Source: Bog-756 sp963830165
GTDB taxonomy: Bacteria > Actinomycetota > Acidimicrobiia > Acidimicrobiales > RAAP-2
NCBI GenBank assembly: GCA_963830165.1
Contig: CAWHKZ010000011.1
Coordinates: 62,001-126,000, forward strand
Reading direction: 5' to 3'
DNA length: 64,000 bases
A model generated the notes under the pieces. The model was given only the letters and a program-made list of their open reading frames with translations, made no database searches and was not told where the DNA came from. This document shows positions 16,709 to 25,861 of this stretch, piece by piece. The translations under genes were made by a program, and so were the position numbers. The first letter of the stretch is position 1. The number at the start of each line of letters is the position of its first letter.

Positions 16709-17488
16709 ATGAACGTCGTCGTCTGTGTAAAGCAGATCCCCGATCCCGCCGCTCCGCCGGCGCTGGATGCGGGGACGAAGAACCTTGTCCGTGACGGGAA
16801 GCTGATCCTGGACGATTCCGACGCCTACGGCGTCGAGATGGCCCTGCAGCTGGCCGACGCCGCCGGAGGGGGTGACGTGACCCTGGTCTCGATGGCCCCC
16901 AACGGTGAGGTGTCGGGCCTACGTACCGCCCTGGCCATGGGTGCCGCCAAGGCCATCCTGATCAGCGACCCGGCCCTGGCCGGCTCCGACGCACTCGGGA
17001 CGGCCAAGGTCCTGGCTGCCGCCATCAAGCGCGCCGAGCCCGACCTGATCCTGGCCGCCACCGAGTCGACGGACGGGTACACCGGCACCACCCCGGTCCA
17101 GATCGCCGAGCTCCTCGGCCTGCCCTCGGTGACCTTTGCCAAGAAGGTCGAGGTGAACGGCTCGTCGGTCAAGGTCGAGCGCCAGACCGAGGCCGGCTAC
17201 GACGAGGTCGAGTGCCCGCTGCCCGCCGTGGTCACGGTGACCGCGGGCGTGGTCGAGCCCCGCTACCCCTCCTTCAAGGGGATCATGGCCGCCAAGTCGA
17301 AGCCGGTCGAGAACCTGACGGCGGCCGACCTCGGCATCGACGCCGGCCAGGTCGGTGCCGCCGGCGCCCGCCAGGAGATCACCGACGTCGCGCCGGCCGA
17401 TGCCCGGGCCGCCGGTGAGATCGTCGTCGACGAGGGCGAGGGTCACCTGCGGGTGATCGAGTTCCTCGAGCAGCTCAAGGTCATCTGA
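16709..17488 (+). CDS. etfB: Electron transfer flavoprotein beta subunit
   Basis: 259 residues starting MNVVVCVKQIPDP, the canonical N-terminus of EtfB. Further family signals are SDAYGVEMALQLAD, VSMAPNGEVSGLRTALAMGA, ATESTDGYTGTTPVQIAELL and the C-terminal PRYPSFKGIMAAKSKP. With EtfA it forms the FAD- and AMP-binding heterodimer that carries electrons from acyl-CoA dehydrogenases to the quinone pool. The ATG at 16709 is favoured by homology. It is followed 13 bp later by etfA, one operon. Confidence 0.95.
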   Translation: MNVVVCVKQIPDPAAPPALDAGTKNLVRDGKLILDDSDAYGVEMALQLADAAGGGDVTLVSMAPNGEVSGLRTALAMGAAKAILISDPALAGSDALGTAKVLAAAIKRAEPDLILAATESTDGYTGTTPVQIAELLGLPSVTFAKKVEVNGSSVKVERQTEAGYDEVECPLPAVVTVTAGVVEPRYPSFKGIMAAKSKPVENLTAADLGIDAGQVGAAGARQEITDVAPADARAAGEIVVDEGEGHLRVIEFLEQLKVI

Positions 17489-17501
17489 GGAGATCACGAA
17501 C

Positions 17502-18470
17502 ATGTCCATTCCCAAGATCTGGGTCGTCACCGAAGTCGTCGACGGCGCCCCCACCACCACCTCGCTCGAGCTGGTGAGCCATGCCCGCACCCTGGCCGAC
17601 ACGGTCGAGGTCGTCGTCTGGGACGGCGGCGCCTCCGCCGCCGGAACGGTCGGCGAGTACGGCGCCACCACCGTCCACGACGTGGGTGACCTCGGTGGCG
17701 CGCTGCCCGGCGCACCGGTAGCGGCGGCCATCGCCGCCGCGGTGGGTGCCGGTTCCGGCCCCGACGCCGTCCTCCTGCCCGCCACCTACGACGGCCGCGA
17801 CATCGCCGGCCGCCTGTCGGTGAAGCTGGACCGGCCGGTCCTGACCAACGTGGTCGGCCTCTCGGCCGTCGACGGCGGCCTGGCCAGCCAGCACGCCATC
17901 TTCGGCGGGGCCGAGATCCTGACCGCGAAGTTCACGGGCGAGGGTCCGGCCATCTTCGTGATCCGGGCCAAGTCGTTCGCCGCCGAGCCGTCGGGCGGCG
18001 CTCCGGCCGCGGTGGTGGCCGCCCCCGCCCCCGACACGGGGGCCGCCAATGCGGCCCGCATCGTCGCCCGCCACGTCGAGGAGCGCACCGGACCGAAGCT
18101 GGACGAGGCCGACGTGGTGGTCTCGGGCGGCCGCGGGCTGGGTGAGAAGGAGCAGTACGTCCTCATCGAGCAGCTCGCCGGCCTCCTGCACGGTGCGGCC
18201 GGCGCCAGCCGGGCCATCGTCGACGCCGGTTGGGTGCCCTACTCCCACCAGGTCGGCCAGACCGGCAAGACGGTCAAGCCGACCGTGTACATGGCGTGCG
18301 GGATCTCGGGTGCCACCCAGCACATGGTGGGCATGAAGAACTCGAAGAACATCGTGGCCATCAACAAGGACCAGGACGCACCCATCTTCCAGGTGGCCGA
18401 CCTCGGCATCGTCGGCGACGTCCACAAGGTGATCCCGAAGCTCATCGAGGCGCTGCAGGCCCGGGGCTGA
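17502..18470 (+). CDS. etfA: Electron transfer flavoprotein alpha subunit
   Basis: 322 residues. The N-terminal domain (1-190) contains PATYDGRDIAGRLSVKL. The C-terminal FAD domain contains VVSGGRGLGEKEQYVLIEQ, SRAIVDAGWVPYSHQVGQTG and CGISGATQHMVGMKNSKNI, then INKDQDAPIFQVADLGIVGD, all typical EtfA FAD-binding sequences. GAGGAGATC lies before the ATG. It is the partner of EtfB and ends just before a GC-rich hairpin. Confidence 0.96.
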   Translation: MSIPKIWVVTEVVDGAPTTTSLELVSHARTLADTVEVVVWDGGASAAGTVGEYGATTVHDVGDLGGALPGAPVAAAIAAAVGAGSGPDAVLLPATYDGRDIAGRLSVKLDRPVLTNVVGLSAVDGGLASQHAIFGGAEILTAKFTGEGPAIFVIRAKSFAAEPSGGAPAAVVAAPAPDTGAANAARIVARHVEERTGPKLDEADVVVSGGRGLGEKEQYVLIEQLAGLLHGAAGASRAIVDAGWVPYSHQVGQTGKTVKPTVYMACGISGATQHMVGMKNSKNIVAINKDQDAPIFQVADLGIVGDVHKVIPKLIEALQARG

Positions 18471-18482
18471 GGCCCACCCGGA

Positions 18483-18501
18483 CCGCCGGCCCGTCCGGCG
18501 G
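18483..18501 (+). terminator. GC-rich hairpin after etfA
   Basis: CCGCCGG-cccgt-CCGGCGG is a perfect 7-bp stem beginning 12 bp after the etfA stop. It has no following T run, so it may be an actinobacterial-type intrinsic terminator or only mRNA 3' protection. The rest of the 208-bp gap before the MBOAT gene shows nothing else. Confidence 0.55.
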
Positions 18502-18678
18502 AGGTACCCCGGGAACGACATGACGCGACGACCTACCGCGCCGGCCGCGGGTAGTGGCGCGCCCCCGCTCCGGGGGGTTCCGCACATCACCGGGGGACGG
18601 GAGACCACCGGGTAGTGTCCGCACCAGTGCCCCCGCCAGGAGGGCCGGCGTCCATCCCCTGGCTCGAACGACGGTAAC

Positions 18679-20103
18679 GTGCTCTTTCCCACCATCGACT
18701 TCGCCATCTTCTTCGCCGTGGTCTACACGGTGCAGTGGCTCCTCAACCCGTACGCCGGGCCGTGGAAGGCGTTCATGGTCCTGGCCAGCTACGTGTTCTA
18801 CGCCTGGTGGGACTGGCGATTCATCTTCCTCCTGGCGGCGTCCACGGCCATCGCCTTCCTGGGGGGCCGCCTCGTCCACCCGGCCACGGGCATGCAGCGC
18901 AAGATAACGCTGTGGGTCACCCTCGGCCTCCTGCTCGGCCTCCTGGCGTGGTTCAAGTACTTCGGCTTCGTCGCCGTCAACGTCGACAACCTGACCCACG
19001 CCATCGGGCTCGGCCGTCCGGTCCCCCTGCTCGCGGTCACGCTTCCCGTCGGGATCTCCTTCTTCACGTTCATGGCCATCAGCTACGTGGTGGACATCTA
19101 CCGGGGGGTGCTGAAGCCGGCCCGGGGGATGGACGTGACGGTCTTCCTGTCGTTCTTCCCCCATCTGATCGCCGGCCCCATCGTCCGCGGCACCGAGCTG
19201 CTGCCCCAGATCCGCAAGATGCGCGATCCCGCCAACGTGCACTACGTCGAGGCGTTCTGGCTGATCGCCGCCGGCCTGGCCAAGAAGGTCGTCCTCTCCT
19301 CGTACCTGTCGACCTACGTGGTGGACCCGGTCTTCGCCAATCCCGGACAGCACTCGGCCCCCGAGGTCCTGTTCGCCATCTGGGGCTACGCCGGGCAGAT
19401 CTACGCCGACTTCAGCGGGTACACCGACATCGCCATCGGCCTCGCCATGCTCATGGGCTTCCGGTTCCCGGTGAACTTCCGGCGCCCGTACACGGCGGTC
19501 GATCTCCAGGACTTCTGGCGCCGGTGGCACATCACCCTGTCGTTCTGGCTGCGGGACTACCTCTACATCCCCCTCGGCGGCAACCGCGGCACCGAGTGGC
19601 GGATCTCGGTCAACATCCTCGTCACCATGCTGCTCGGCGGCCTCTGGCACGGGGCCTCGTGGACCTTCGTGTTCTGGGGTCTCTACCACGGCATCGGCCA
19701 GGTCGTCGGTCGTCGCCGCCGCATGAGCCGGGTGGCCGCGGGTCTGCCGGCCGTGGCCGAGGGCCGGGGGCGGGTGGCCTGGTCCCGCTTCGTCACGTTC
19801 CAGCTCGTCTGCTTCGGCTGGCTCCTCTTCCGCGCCGACACGCTCGGCAACGCCTGGGACATGCTGACCCGGCTGGTCACCGGCTGGGGCATGCCGTCGC
19901 CGATGGTGACGCCGCTGGCCGCTCTGGCCATCGCCGCGGGCATCGTCAGCCAGTACCTGCCCGACAACTGGCTCAACCGAGGGCTGGCGTTCTTCGCCGA
20001 TCGCCGCCCGGTGGTCCAGGGCGGCATACTTGGCGCGGTGCTCCTGGCCATCACCACACTCGGGCCCGCGGGCGTCGCCCCCTTCATCTACTTCCGGTTC
20101 TGA
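18679..20103 (+). CDS. MBOAT-family membrane O-acyltransferase (AlgI-like)
   Basis: 474 residues with about ten hydrophobic segments. AlgI-type signals include FPTIDFAIFFAVVYTVQW at the start, LPVGISFFTFMAISYVVDIY, FFPHLIAGPIVRG, YADFSGYTDIAIGLA, DFWRRWHITLSFWLRDYLYI and the catalytic His in GGLWHGASWTFVFWG (about His324). Such proteins pass acyl, usually acetyl, groups across the membrane to a polysaccharide or other envelope polymer. The GTG at 18679 fits the expected N-terminus. The SGNH-type gene 2 bp downstream is the likely partner. The acceptor polymer is unknown. Confidence 0.92.
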   Translation: MLFPTIDFAIFFAVVYTVQWLLNPYAGPWKAFMVLASYVFYAWWDWRFIFLLAASTAIAFLGGRLVHPATGMQRKITLWVTLGLLLGLLAWFKYFGFVAVNVDNLTHAIGLGRPVPLLAVTLPVGISFFTFMAISYVVDIYRGVLKPARGMDVTVFLSFFPHLIAGPIVRGTELLPQIRKMRDPANVHYVEAFWLIAAGLAKKVVLSSYLSTYVVDPVFANPGQHSAPEVLFAIWGYAGQIYADFSGYTDIAIGLAMLMGFRFPVNFRRPYTAVDLQDFWRRWHITLSFWLRDYLYIPLGGNRGTEWRISVNILVTMLLGGLWHGASWTFVFWGLYHGIGQVVGRRRRMSRVAAGLPAVAEGRGRVAWSRFVTFQLVCFGWLLFRADTLGNAWDMLTRLVTGWGMPSPMVTPLAALAIAAGIVSQYLPDNWLNRGLAFFADRRPVVQGGILGAVLLAITTLGPAGVAPFIYFRF

Positions 20104-20105
20104 GC

Positions 20106-21287
20106 ATGTCCACGACCGACGACCCCACCACCACACCTCCGGTCGACGAGGATCCGGCCACCGACTGGGTGAACGCCGTGGCCAGATCCGCGTCCGAGCG
20201 GACCGGCCCCCATCACGGGGCCACGGGAGGCCACGACGCCTACGGCGACCACGCCTTCTGGGAGCGACTGCCCTTCCGTGGCGTCTCCTGGACCCGGGCG
20301 TTGTTCATCGGCCTGGTCTGCTTCGGCCTGTGGTTCCTGCTCGACGCGCCGAGCCTCCACCAGGCGGCCCAGGAGTCCCCGCTCGGCACGCGGCGGACGG
20401 TCTCCCTCGCCGTGACCGGCCCGGTGGCCGCGCTGAGCCGTGCCTTCGGGCTGTCCTCGGTGGTCGGCGCGGCCGACCGCGCCATGGGTCGCACACCGGG
20501 CGGCGGTCCGTCGCTCGCCGTCCGGACCCGGAAGCCGCCACCGAAGCCGCTGCCCACGACGCACAACGGCGTGCCACCGGCGACGGCGTTACCGCCGCTC
20601 GACTACCACCCGTCAGCCGCCAGCCCGCTCAAGGTGCTGATCCTCGGAGACTCGATCGGCCTCGACCTCGGGCCGCCCCTCGTGCAGACGCTCAGCGCCT
20701 ACGGCGACGTGACCACCTACCTCGACGGCCGGATCGACACCGGACTGAGCCGCCCGGACTACTTCAACTGGCCCGCCGAGCTCCAGATCGACCTGACCAA
20801 CGACCAGCCCAACCTGGTGGTGGTGATGATCGGCGCCAACGACCCCCAGGGTCTCGTCACGCCGACGGGCAGCATCGGGTACGGGCAGCCCGGTTGGGAC
20901 GCCGCCTACTCGGCCCGCGTGGCCGCCTTCATCGCCGAGGCCAACGCGGCGGGCGCCCACGTCCTGTGGGTCGGGATGCCGCCCATGCAGAACCCCGGGC
21001 TGAACGCCGAGCTCGAGCACCTCAACCTCCTCGACGAGGCCCAGGTGGCCGCCTCCAGGGGCGGCGCCGCGTACCTGTCGTCGGTGCCGTCGCTCGGCGA
21101 CGCCAAGGGGAACTTCACCGCGTACCTCCCGAACGCCGACGGGGCCGAGATCAACATCCGGACGCCCGACGGCATCCACCTTTCGCCGGGCGGTGGGACC
21201 CGCCTGGCCGCCGCCGTGGCCGAGGCGATCCAGACCCAGCTCCACGTCGAGCTGGTCCAGGGCATCGGCGGCCTCGACAAGCGCTGA
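20106..21287 (+). CDS. DUF459-like SGNH hydrolase with an N-terminal membrane anchor
   Basis: 393 residues. A cytosolic stretch of about 60 residues, one transmembrane helix (ALFIGLVCFGLWFLL, about 60-75), a Pro/Ala-rich linker and then an SGNH domain: ILGDSIGLDLGPPL (nucleophile Ser about 183), VVVMIGANDPQG (block III Asn) and DGIHLSPGG (Asp/His, about 356). This resembles the DUF459 family and the AlgJ/DltD-type partners that complete acetyl transfer outside the membrane. It follows the MBOAT gene with 2 bp spacing. Hydrolase or transferase activity cannot be decided from sequence. Confidence 0.85.
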   Translation: MSTTDDPTTTPPVDEDPATDWVNAVARSASERTGPHHGATGGHDAYGDHAFWERLPFRGVSWTRALFIGLVCFGLWFLLDAPSLHQAAQESPLGTRRTVSLAVTGPVAALSRAFGLSSVVGAADRAMGRTPGGGPSLAVRTRKPPPKPLPTTHNGVPPATALPPLDYHPSAASPLKVLILGDSIGLDLGPPLVQTLSAYGDVTTYLDGRIDTGLSRPDYFNWPAELQIDLTNDQPNLVVVMIGANDPQGLVTPTGSIGYGQPGWDAAYSARVAAFIAEANAAGAHVLWVGMPPMQNPGLNAELEHLNLLDEAQVAASRGGAAYLSSVPSLGDAKGNFTAYLPNADGAEINIRTPDGIHLSPGGGTRLAAAVAEAIQTQLHVELVQGIGGLDKR

Positions 21288-21433
21288 GGGGAACCGTCCC
21301 GGCGGGACCGGGCCGGTGGGGCCGGGACGGCAGGGCCGGATCGGTGGGGCCGGATCGGTGAGGTCGGGCCGGTGGGGCCGGACGGGTGGCGTCGGGTCAG
21401 CCGGGATCGGACGGGTGAGGTCGGGTCGGCTGC

Positions 21434-21506
21434 CCTCAGACCAGGGCACCTCAGACCAGGGCGCCCTCAGACCAGGGCACCCTCAGACCAGGGCACCTCA
21501 GACCGG
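21434..21506. repeat. Five 15-16-bp tandem repeats
   Basis: Units of the form cctcagaccagggca recur at 21434, 21449, 21465, 21481 and 21496. A further partial copy covers the stop region of the next gene (about 21522-21532), so the array may come from duplication of that 3' end. The upstream part of the gap (21288-21420) is filled by ggtggggccgg-type low-complexity sequence. Confidence 0.75.
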
Positions 21507-21525
21507 CGCCCCGGGTCGGTCGCCC

Positions 21526-22308
21526 TCAGACCAATGGCCAGGGGTAGGGCGGACGGTCGCCCAGCGGCTCCGGAAAGACGCCGGCACCGGCCAGGAGCGC
21601 GGCCCGTTCCAGCACCGCGTCGGCCTCCGCCGTCGACAGCAGCTCGGCCACGTCGTGGGGAATGCCGACGGCCACGAACCGCTCGAGGTCGTCGACGATC
21701 CAGCCGGGCACGTCCTCGTCGGCGAAGTCCCAGATGACCGTGCGCAGCTTCGGCTGGATGTGGAAGCACAGACCGTGGTCGATGCCCCACAGGCGGCCGT
21801 CGGGCCCAAAGAGCACGTGGCCGCTTTTGCGATCGGCGTTGTTGGCCACGATGTCGAAGGCGCAGAACACCTGGAGCTCACCTTCGCGCCCACCCTCTTC
21901 GAGGAGGGTGAAGTAGTGCTGCTCGTAGTCCGACTGCACGAACAGCTGCACCGAGCCGGGCCCGAAGGGGGCATCGTCACGCATCACCGTCGGCGGCACG
22001 ATGCCCCAGCCGAGGGCCTCCGACAACCGGTAGGCGGCGACCTCGCGGCGGTAGAGGCCGTCGGGGAAGTCCCACAGCGACCGCTCGCCCTGGTGGGGCT
22101 TGTAGACGGCCTGGACGGGACCCGCCGGCCCACCGTCGTCCCCCTCGGACCCGGCGCCGTCGGTGCCCTCGTCGGTGCCCTCCAGGGTCACGAGGAACGT
22201 GAGGTTGGAGCTCCAGGGCAGGCGCCCCTCGATGGTCAACTCGCAGGTGGCCAGCAGCTCGGTCGCCTCGTCCAGTGAGGGCCCGGTCTCCGGCACCCAG
22301 CCGCTCAC
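21526..22308 (-). CDS. SCO1664-family protein (PI3/4-kinase-like fold)
   Basis: 260 residues from a GTG at 22308 that overlaps the DUF3090 stop as GTGA. Conserved segments are ELTIEGRLPWSSNLTFLV, AVYKPHQGERSLWDFPDGL, REVAAYRLSEALGWGIVPPT, FCAFDIVANNADRKSGHVL and WGIDHGLCFH, in line with a divergent lipid-kinase/HipA-like fold: the VYKP Lys, the DIVANNADRK catalytic loop and IDHG metal Asp. The family occurs in Actinobacteria with DUF3090 and an MSMEG_4193-type phosphomutase, as here. The reaction is not known. Confidence 0.82.
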   Translation of the reverse strand: MSGWVPETGPSLDEATELLATCELTIEGRLPWSSNLTFLVTLEGTDEGTDGAGSEGDDGGPAGPVQAVYKPHQGERSLWDFPDGLYRREVAAYRLSEALGWGIVPPTVMRDDAPFGPGSVQLFVQSDYEQHYFTLLEEGGREGELQVFCAFDIVANNADRKSGHVLFGPDGRLWGIDHGLCFHIQPKLRTVIWDFADEDVPGWIVDDLERFVAVGIPHDVAELLSTAEADAVLERAALLAGAGVFPEPLGDRPPYPWPLV

Positions 22309-22799
22309 ACGGCCGGAGGACGGTGGCCGTTGGTCCGGGGGCATTCGTGTCCGGAAGGATCGAGCGGGGAGCCGCACAGCGGGCATGGGGGCCGGCCGGA
22401 CTCCACCAGCCGGGTGGCCTGGATCGAGAACGCCGCGGCCTGCTCCCGGGTGATGGACACCCGGGCGATGGCCCCGACCTCGCCCTCGGGGACGAGCTCC
22501 TCGATGACGAGGATCACGCGATCGTCGGACTCGTCGAAGGAGACACCGATGGTCCCGACGGCCCACGCCGGTTCCATCGGATCCTCCAGGTCCTGATCGT
22601 CGGGCAGGTGGCCGGGCCGCTGGCGGTCCCTGACCACCTGGGCCAGCAGGTCGGACATGGCCGCCACCTGCTGCTTCTCCACCTTGAGCGTCAACAGGGT
22701 CTCGCCCTGTCGGCACTGGATGAGGAACAGCCGCCTGCCCACCTCGCCGACGGCGCCGACGCACAGGCGGTCGGCGGACAGGTCATAGGCCTCGGTCAC
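22305..22799 (-). CDS. DUF3090 family protein with C-terminal zinc-ribbon-like tail
   Basis: 164 residues; a GTG at 22799 with AAGGAGGG upstream. The DUF3090 signature is visible from the start (YDLSADRLCVGAVGEVGRRL, FLIQCRQGETLLTLKVEKQQ). The C-terminus has RPPCPLCGSPLDPSGHECPR, a Cys4-like zinc ribbon (C-x2-C, then H-x-C). It overlaps the SCO1664 gene by 4 bp and follows the phosphomutase gene by 28 bp: a conserved actinobacterial trio of unknown role. Confidence 0.85.
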   Translation of the reverse strand: MTEAYDLSADRLCVGAVGEVGRRLFLIQCRQGETLLTLKVEKQQVAAMSDLLAQVVRDRQRPGHLPDDQDLEDPMEPAWAVGTIGVSFDESDDRVILVIEELVPEGEVGAIARVSITREQAAAFSIQATRLVESGRPPCPLCGSPLDPSGHECPRTNGHRPPAV

Positions 22800-22827
22800 G
22801 TGCCGGCCCTCCTTCCGGTCGGTGCCC

Positions 22828-23490
22828 TCATGAGATCGCCAGCGCCTCGAGCGAGGCGGTGGAGTTCACCGTCAGTACGAACGGCCCGACTCCGGTGTAG
22901 GCGACGGCGGAGACCGAGCACGGCGACACGTTGAGACGTTGGAACAGGTCGAGCGGCGTGCCGGCGGCCTGGGCCATCGCCGCCTTGATCGGGTCGGCGT
23001 GGGAGACGGCCACGATCGTCCGGCCGGGGTGCAGGGCGGCCAGCCGGGTGAGCGCCGAGCTCATCCGGGTCTGCATCTCGAGGAAGGACTCACCCCCGGG
23101 GAACCGGAAGCCGCTGGGGTTGCGCTGGACGGTGGTCCACTCCGGCTTCTTCGACAGGTCGGCCAGCTTCTTGCCCGTCCACTCGCCGAAGTCGCATTCG
23201 AGCAGGCCGCGGTCGGAGCGGACCCTCAGGCCGAGAGCGCGGGCGATGGGGCGGGCGGTCTCGGTGGTGCGCTCGAGAGGTGAGGCGTAGACGGCCACCG
23301 GAGCGCCGTGCTCCTTGGCGGCCAGACCGGCGATGCGTCCGGCCACGTCCTCGGCCTGGGTCCGGCCTAGCTCCGACAGGTGGAGCCCGGGAGCCCTGCC
23401 GGGCAGCACCTTGCCCGTCGTCGGCGTGGTGCCGTGACGGACGAGGAGGACGACGGTCGGTCGCTCAGAGGGCTTTGGTCGGCTGGCCAC
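22828..23490 (-). CDS. Histidine phosphatase / phosphomutase, MSMEG_4193 type
   Basis: 220 residues. The branch-1 histidine phosphatase signature is present: catalytic His in VVLLVRHGTTPTTG (about 19), Arg in ASPLERTTETA, Glu in LLECDFGEW and a C-terminal His in VAVSHADPIKAAMA. Substrate specificity is unknown, and true phosphoglycerate mutase activity is unlikely given length and context. The GTG at 23490 lies 26 bp inside the 3' end of the MMPL gene, so expression is probably coupled to it. It is the first gene of the DUF3090/SCO1664 trio. Confidence 0.88.
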   Translation of the reverse strand: MASRPKPSERPTVVLLVRHGTTPTTGKVLPGRAPGLHLSELGRTQAEDVAGRIAGLAAKEHGAPVAVYASPLERTTETARPIARALGLRVRSDRGLLECDFGEWTGKKLADLSKKPEWTTVQRNPSGFRFPGGESFLEMQTRMSSALTRLAALHPGRTIVAVSHADPIKAAMAQAAGTPLDLFQRLNVSPCSVSAVAYTGVGPFVLTVNSTASLEALAIS

Positions 23491-25861
23491 GTCCGCTCAC
23501 CGTACTCGGTTCGTAGGCGGGCTCCACAGTCCGCGGGACCCTGTTCGAGGGGTGCACGGGCCACTCCGGACCGGGAATAAGCGTCCCGTGGTCGCGGTCC
23601 TCGTGCGACAGGCGTGACGGCCACCAGTTCCACCGGCCGAGCAGCACGACCACCGACGGGACGAGCAGGGTACGTACGAAGAACGTGTCGAGCAGGATGC
23701 CGGCGGCCAGTCCGACGCCGATCTCCACGATCTGGGTGTCCCCGGTGGCCGTCAGCACGCCGAAGGTGCCGGCCAGGATCAGGCCGGCCGAGGTGACGGT
23801 GGTTCCGGTCGCCTCGACGGCGTGGCGCACCGCAGTCTTGATGGGGGCGAAGTGCGCCTCCTCCCGGATCCGCGTCATGACCAGGATGTTGTAGTCCTGG
23901 CCCAGGGCCATGATGAAGATGAACATGAAGAAGGGGAGGACGAAGTTGATGCCGTCCTGACCTCCGATGACGACGAACACGAGTACGGCGAACCCGAGCG
24001 ATGCGAGATAGGAGAGGGCCACGCTGGCCACCAGGTAGATCGGGGCGACGAGGCTGCGCAGGACGATGCCGAGCAGGATGCCGAGTACCAGCATCACGAT
24101 GGGGATGATGCGGAGGAGGTCGTGCATGGACAGACCTCCGACGTCGGAGGCCACCGCCGCGTAGCCGGCGACTCCGGTCTGGGTCGCGCCGACGGCGGTT
24201 CCCACCCGCGCCACCGCGGTCCGCACGGCCGGGATGGCCGAGGCGGCCGCGGTACTGGTCGAGTCCCCGGCCACGAGCGAGGTCGGGAACTGCAGGGTGC
24301 GTCCGTCCGGGCTGATGAAGCCCTGCGACGCCTTGTAGGCGTTGTAGGCAGCGAGCGTGCCCGTGTACCCGGCCGGCGGGCTGTCGGGCAGGGCGGCCGC
24401 CGGGCCGTCAGCGGCCAGCTGGCTGTGGGCGTCGGCCAGCTCGGTCGCCGTCACCGGCATGCCGTTCGGGTCCAGGGGACCGGTGACCGACTGGAACTGC
24501 CCGGATGCCCGGAGGTCGTGGGTGGCCGTGGTCAGCACGGACGGGTCGTCCCACACCGGGGCGGGAAGACGGATCAGCACGTCGGTCGGGTCGGACTCGG
24601 CCGGGGGATAGTGGGCGGCCAGCAGGGTCTGGCCCTTCGCCGAGTCGGCCGCAGCCGGCACGGCCTGGTTGTCGAAGCCGGTCGGCGAGTACGCCAGCAT
24701 GGCCAACGACAGTCCCCCGAGGATGACGAGCCCGGACACGAGTGTGAGCACCGGCCGGCTGACCACCTTGGCCGCGATGCGCCCCCACGCGCCCCGCTTC
24801 ACCTGGCCGGCGACCGGGATGCGGGGCCAGAACACGGCCCGTCCAAAGATGGCCAGCAGGGCGGGCAGGAGCGTGAGGTTGGCCAGCAGGGCCATGCCGA
24901 TGCCGATGGCGAGGGCGGGGCCGAAGCCCTTGTAGAGGCCGAAGGTGGCGATGACCACGGTGGACAGGGCGGCCATGACGGTGAGTCCCGAGAAGGTGAT
25001 GGACTCGCCCACCTTGGCCAGCGAGAAGGCGACGGCGTCGTAGGGCGACCGGCCGCGACGGATCTCCTCCCGGACCCGGAAGATGAGGAAGAGGCCGTAG
25101 TCGGTGCCTGCTCCGAGCATCACCACCACGAGGAGGACCGGGGTGAGGTCCGAGACCTGGACGCCGACGTGGGTAGCCATGGCGATCAGCGGCTCGGCGG
25201 CGATGAGGGCGACTCCCGACGGCAGCAGCGCCACGAAGGGGGCGAGAAGTGCCCGGAAGGTGAACAACAGGAGCAGCAGGATGAAGATGACCGACAGGAT
25301 CTCGGTGATCTTCTGGGTCTTGGACTGCTGGGTCTGCTGGTCCACGGCCTGCGCGGCCTCGCCGGTCAGGTGGATCTGCAGCCCGTGCGCCGTCTCGTCC
25401 GCCGCGAAGGTCTTGCGTATGTCGGCCACCGTGTGCACGGCCGCGGGCGAGGTCGAGCCGTTGGGCACGTCGATCGTGACGATGGCCTGGCGGGCCTCCC
25501 CGTCGGCCGACGTGCCCTGGTCGCTGACCCCGGTCACCAACGGGATCTTGGCGATCGCCGACTCGATCCGGGACACGGTGGCGTCGTCGGCGGGCGTCAG
25601 GTGAACCTTGGGAGTGGCGGCCACCAGGATCGCCTGCGACGTCGTCGTGCTGGTGAACGGGGCCGCCATCTGACCCGCCACGACACTGGGCTGTGTGGAC
25701 GGCAGGAACTGCGAGTTGCTGCTCTTCTCGACGCTCGAGATCCCGGGGAGGCCGAGGGACAAGGCCACGGTGGCGACGATCCAGGCCGCGACGATCAACC
25801 AGCGGAAGCGGACGGTGACGCGCCCCAGCGAGGAGAAAGAGAGGCGGCGGTCGGACGTCAA
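23465..25861 (-). CDS. MMPL-family (RND) membrane transporter
   Basis: 798 residues with the duplicated RND layout: TM1 (WLIVAAWIVATVALSLGL, about 20-37), a long external loop, TM2-6 (about 190-370), a second external loop (about 400-570) and TM8-12 (about 585-745). Signature segments are GAGTDYGLFLIFRVREEIRR in the first half and ALGQDYNILVMTRIREEAHF in the second, matching the MMPL (G-x-x-x-D-Y) motif that carries the proton relay. Such proteins export lipids or small hydrophobic compounds. The start is a TTG at 25861, which is uncertain. The 3' end overlaps the phosphomutase gene. Confidence 0.92.
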   Translation of the reverse strand: MTSDRRLSFSSLGRVTVRFRWLIVAAWIVATVALSLGLPGISSVEKSSNSQFLPSTQPSVVAGQMAAPFTSTTTSQAILVAATPKVHLTPADDATVSRIESAIAKIPLVTGVSDQGTSADGEARQAIVTIDVPNGSTSPAAVHTVADIRKTFAADETAHGLQIHLTGEAAQAVDQQTQQSKTQKITEILSVIFILLLLLFTFRALLAPFVALLPSGVALIAAEPLIAMATHVGVQVSDLTPVLLVVVMLGAGTDYGLFLIFRVREEIRRGRSPYDAVAFSLAKVGESITFSGLTVMAALSTVVIATFGLYKGFGPALAIGIGMALLANLTLLPALLAIFGRAVFWPRIPVAGQVKRGAWGRIAAKVVSRPVLTLVSGLVILGGLSLAMLAYSPTGFDNQAVPAAADSAKGQTLLAAHYPPAESDPTDVLIRLPAPVWDDPSVLTTATHDLRASGQFQSVTGPLDPNGMPVTATELADAHSQLAADGPAAALPDSPPAGYTGTLAAYNAYKASQGFISPDGRTLQFPTSLVAGDSTSTAAASAIPAVRTAVARVGTAVGATQTGVAGYAAVASDVGGLSMHDLLRIIPIVMLVLGILLGIVLRSLVAPIYLVASVALSYLASLGFAVLVFVVIGGQDGINFVLPFFMFIFIMALGQDYNILVMTRIREEAHFAPIKTAVRHAVEATGTTVTSAGLILAGTFGVLTATGDTQIVEIGVGLAAGILLDTFFVRTLLVPSVVVLLGRWNWWPSRLSHEDRDHGTLIPGPEWPVHPSNRVPRTVEPAYEPSTVSGRGQPTKAL

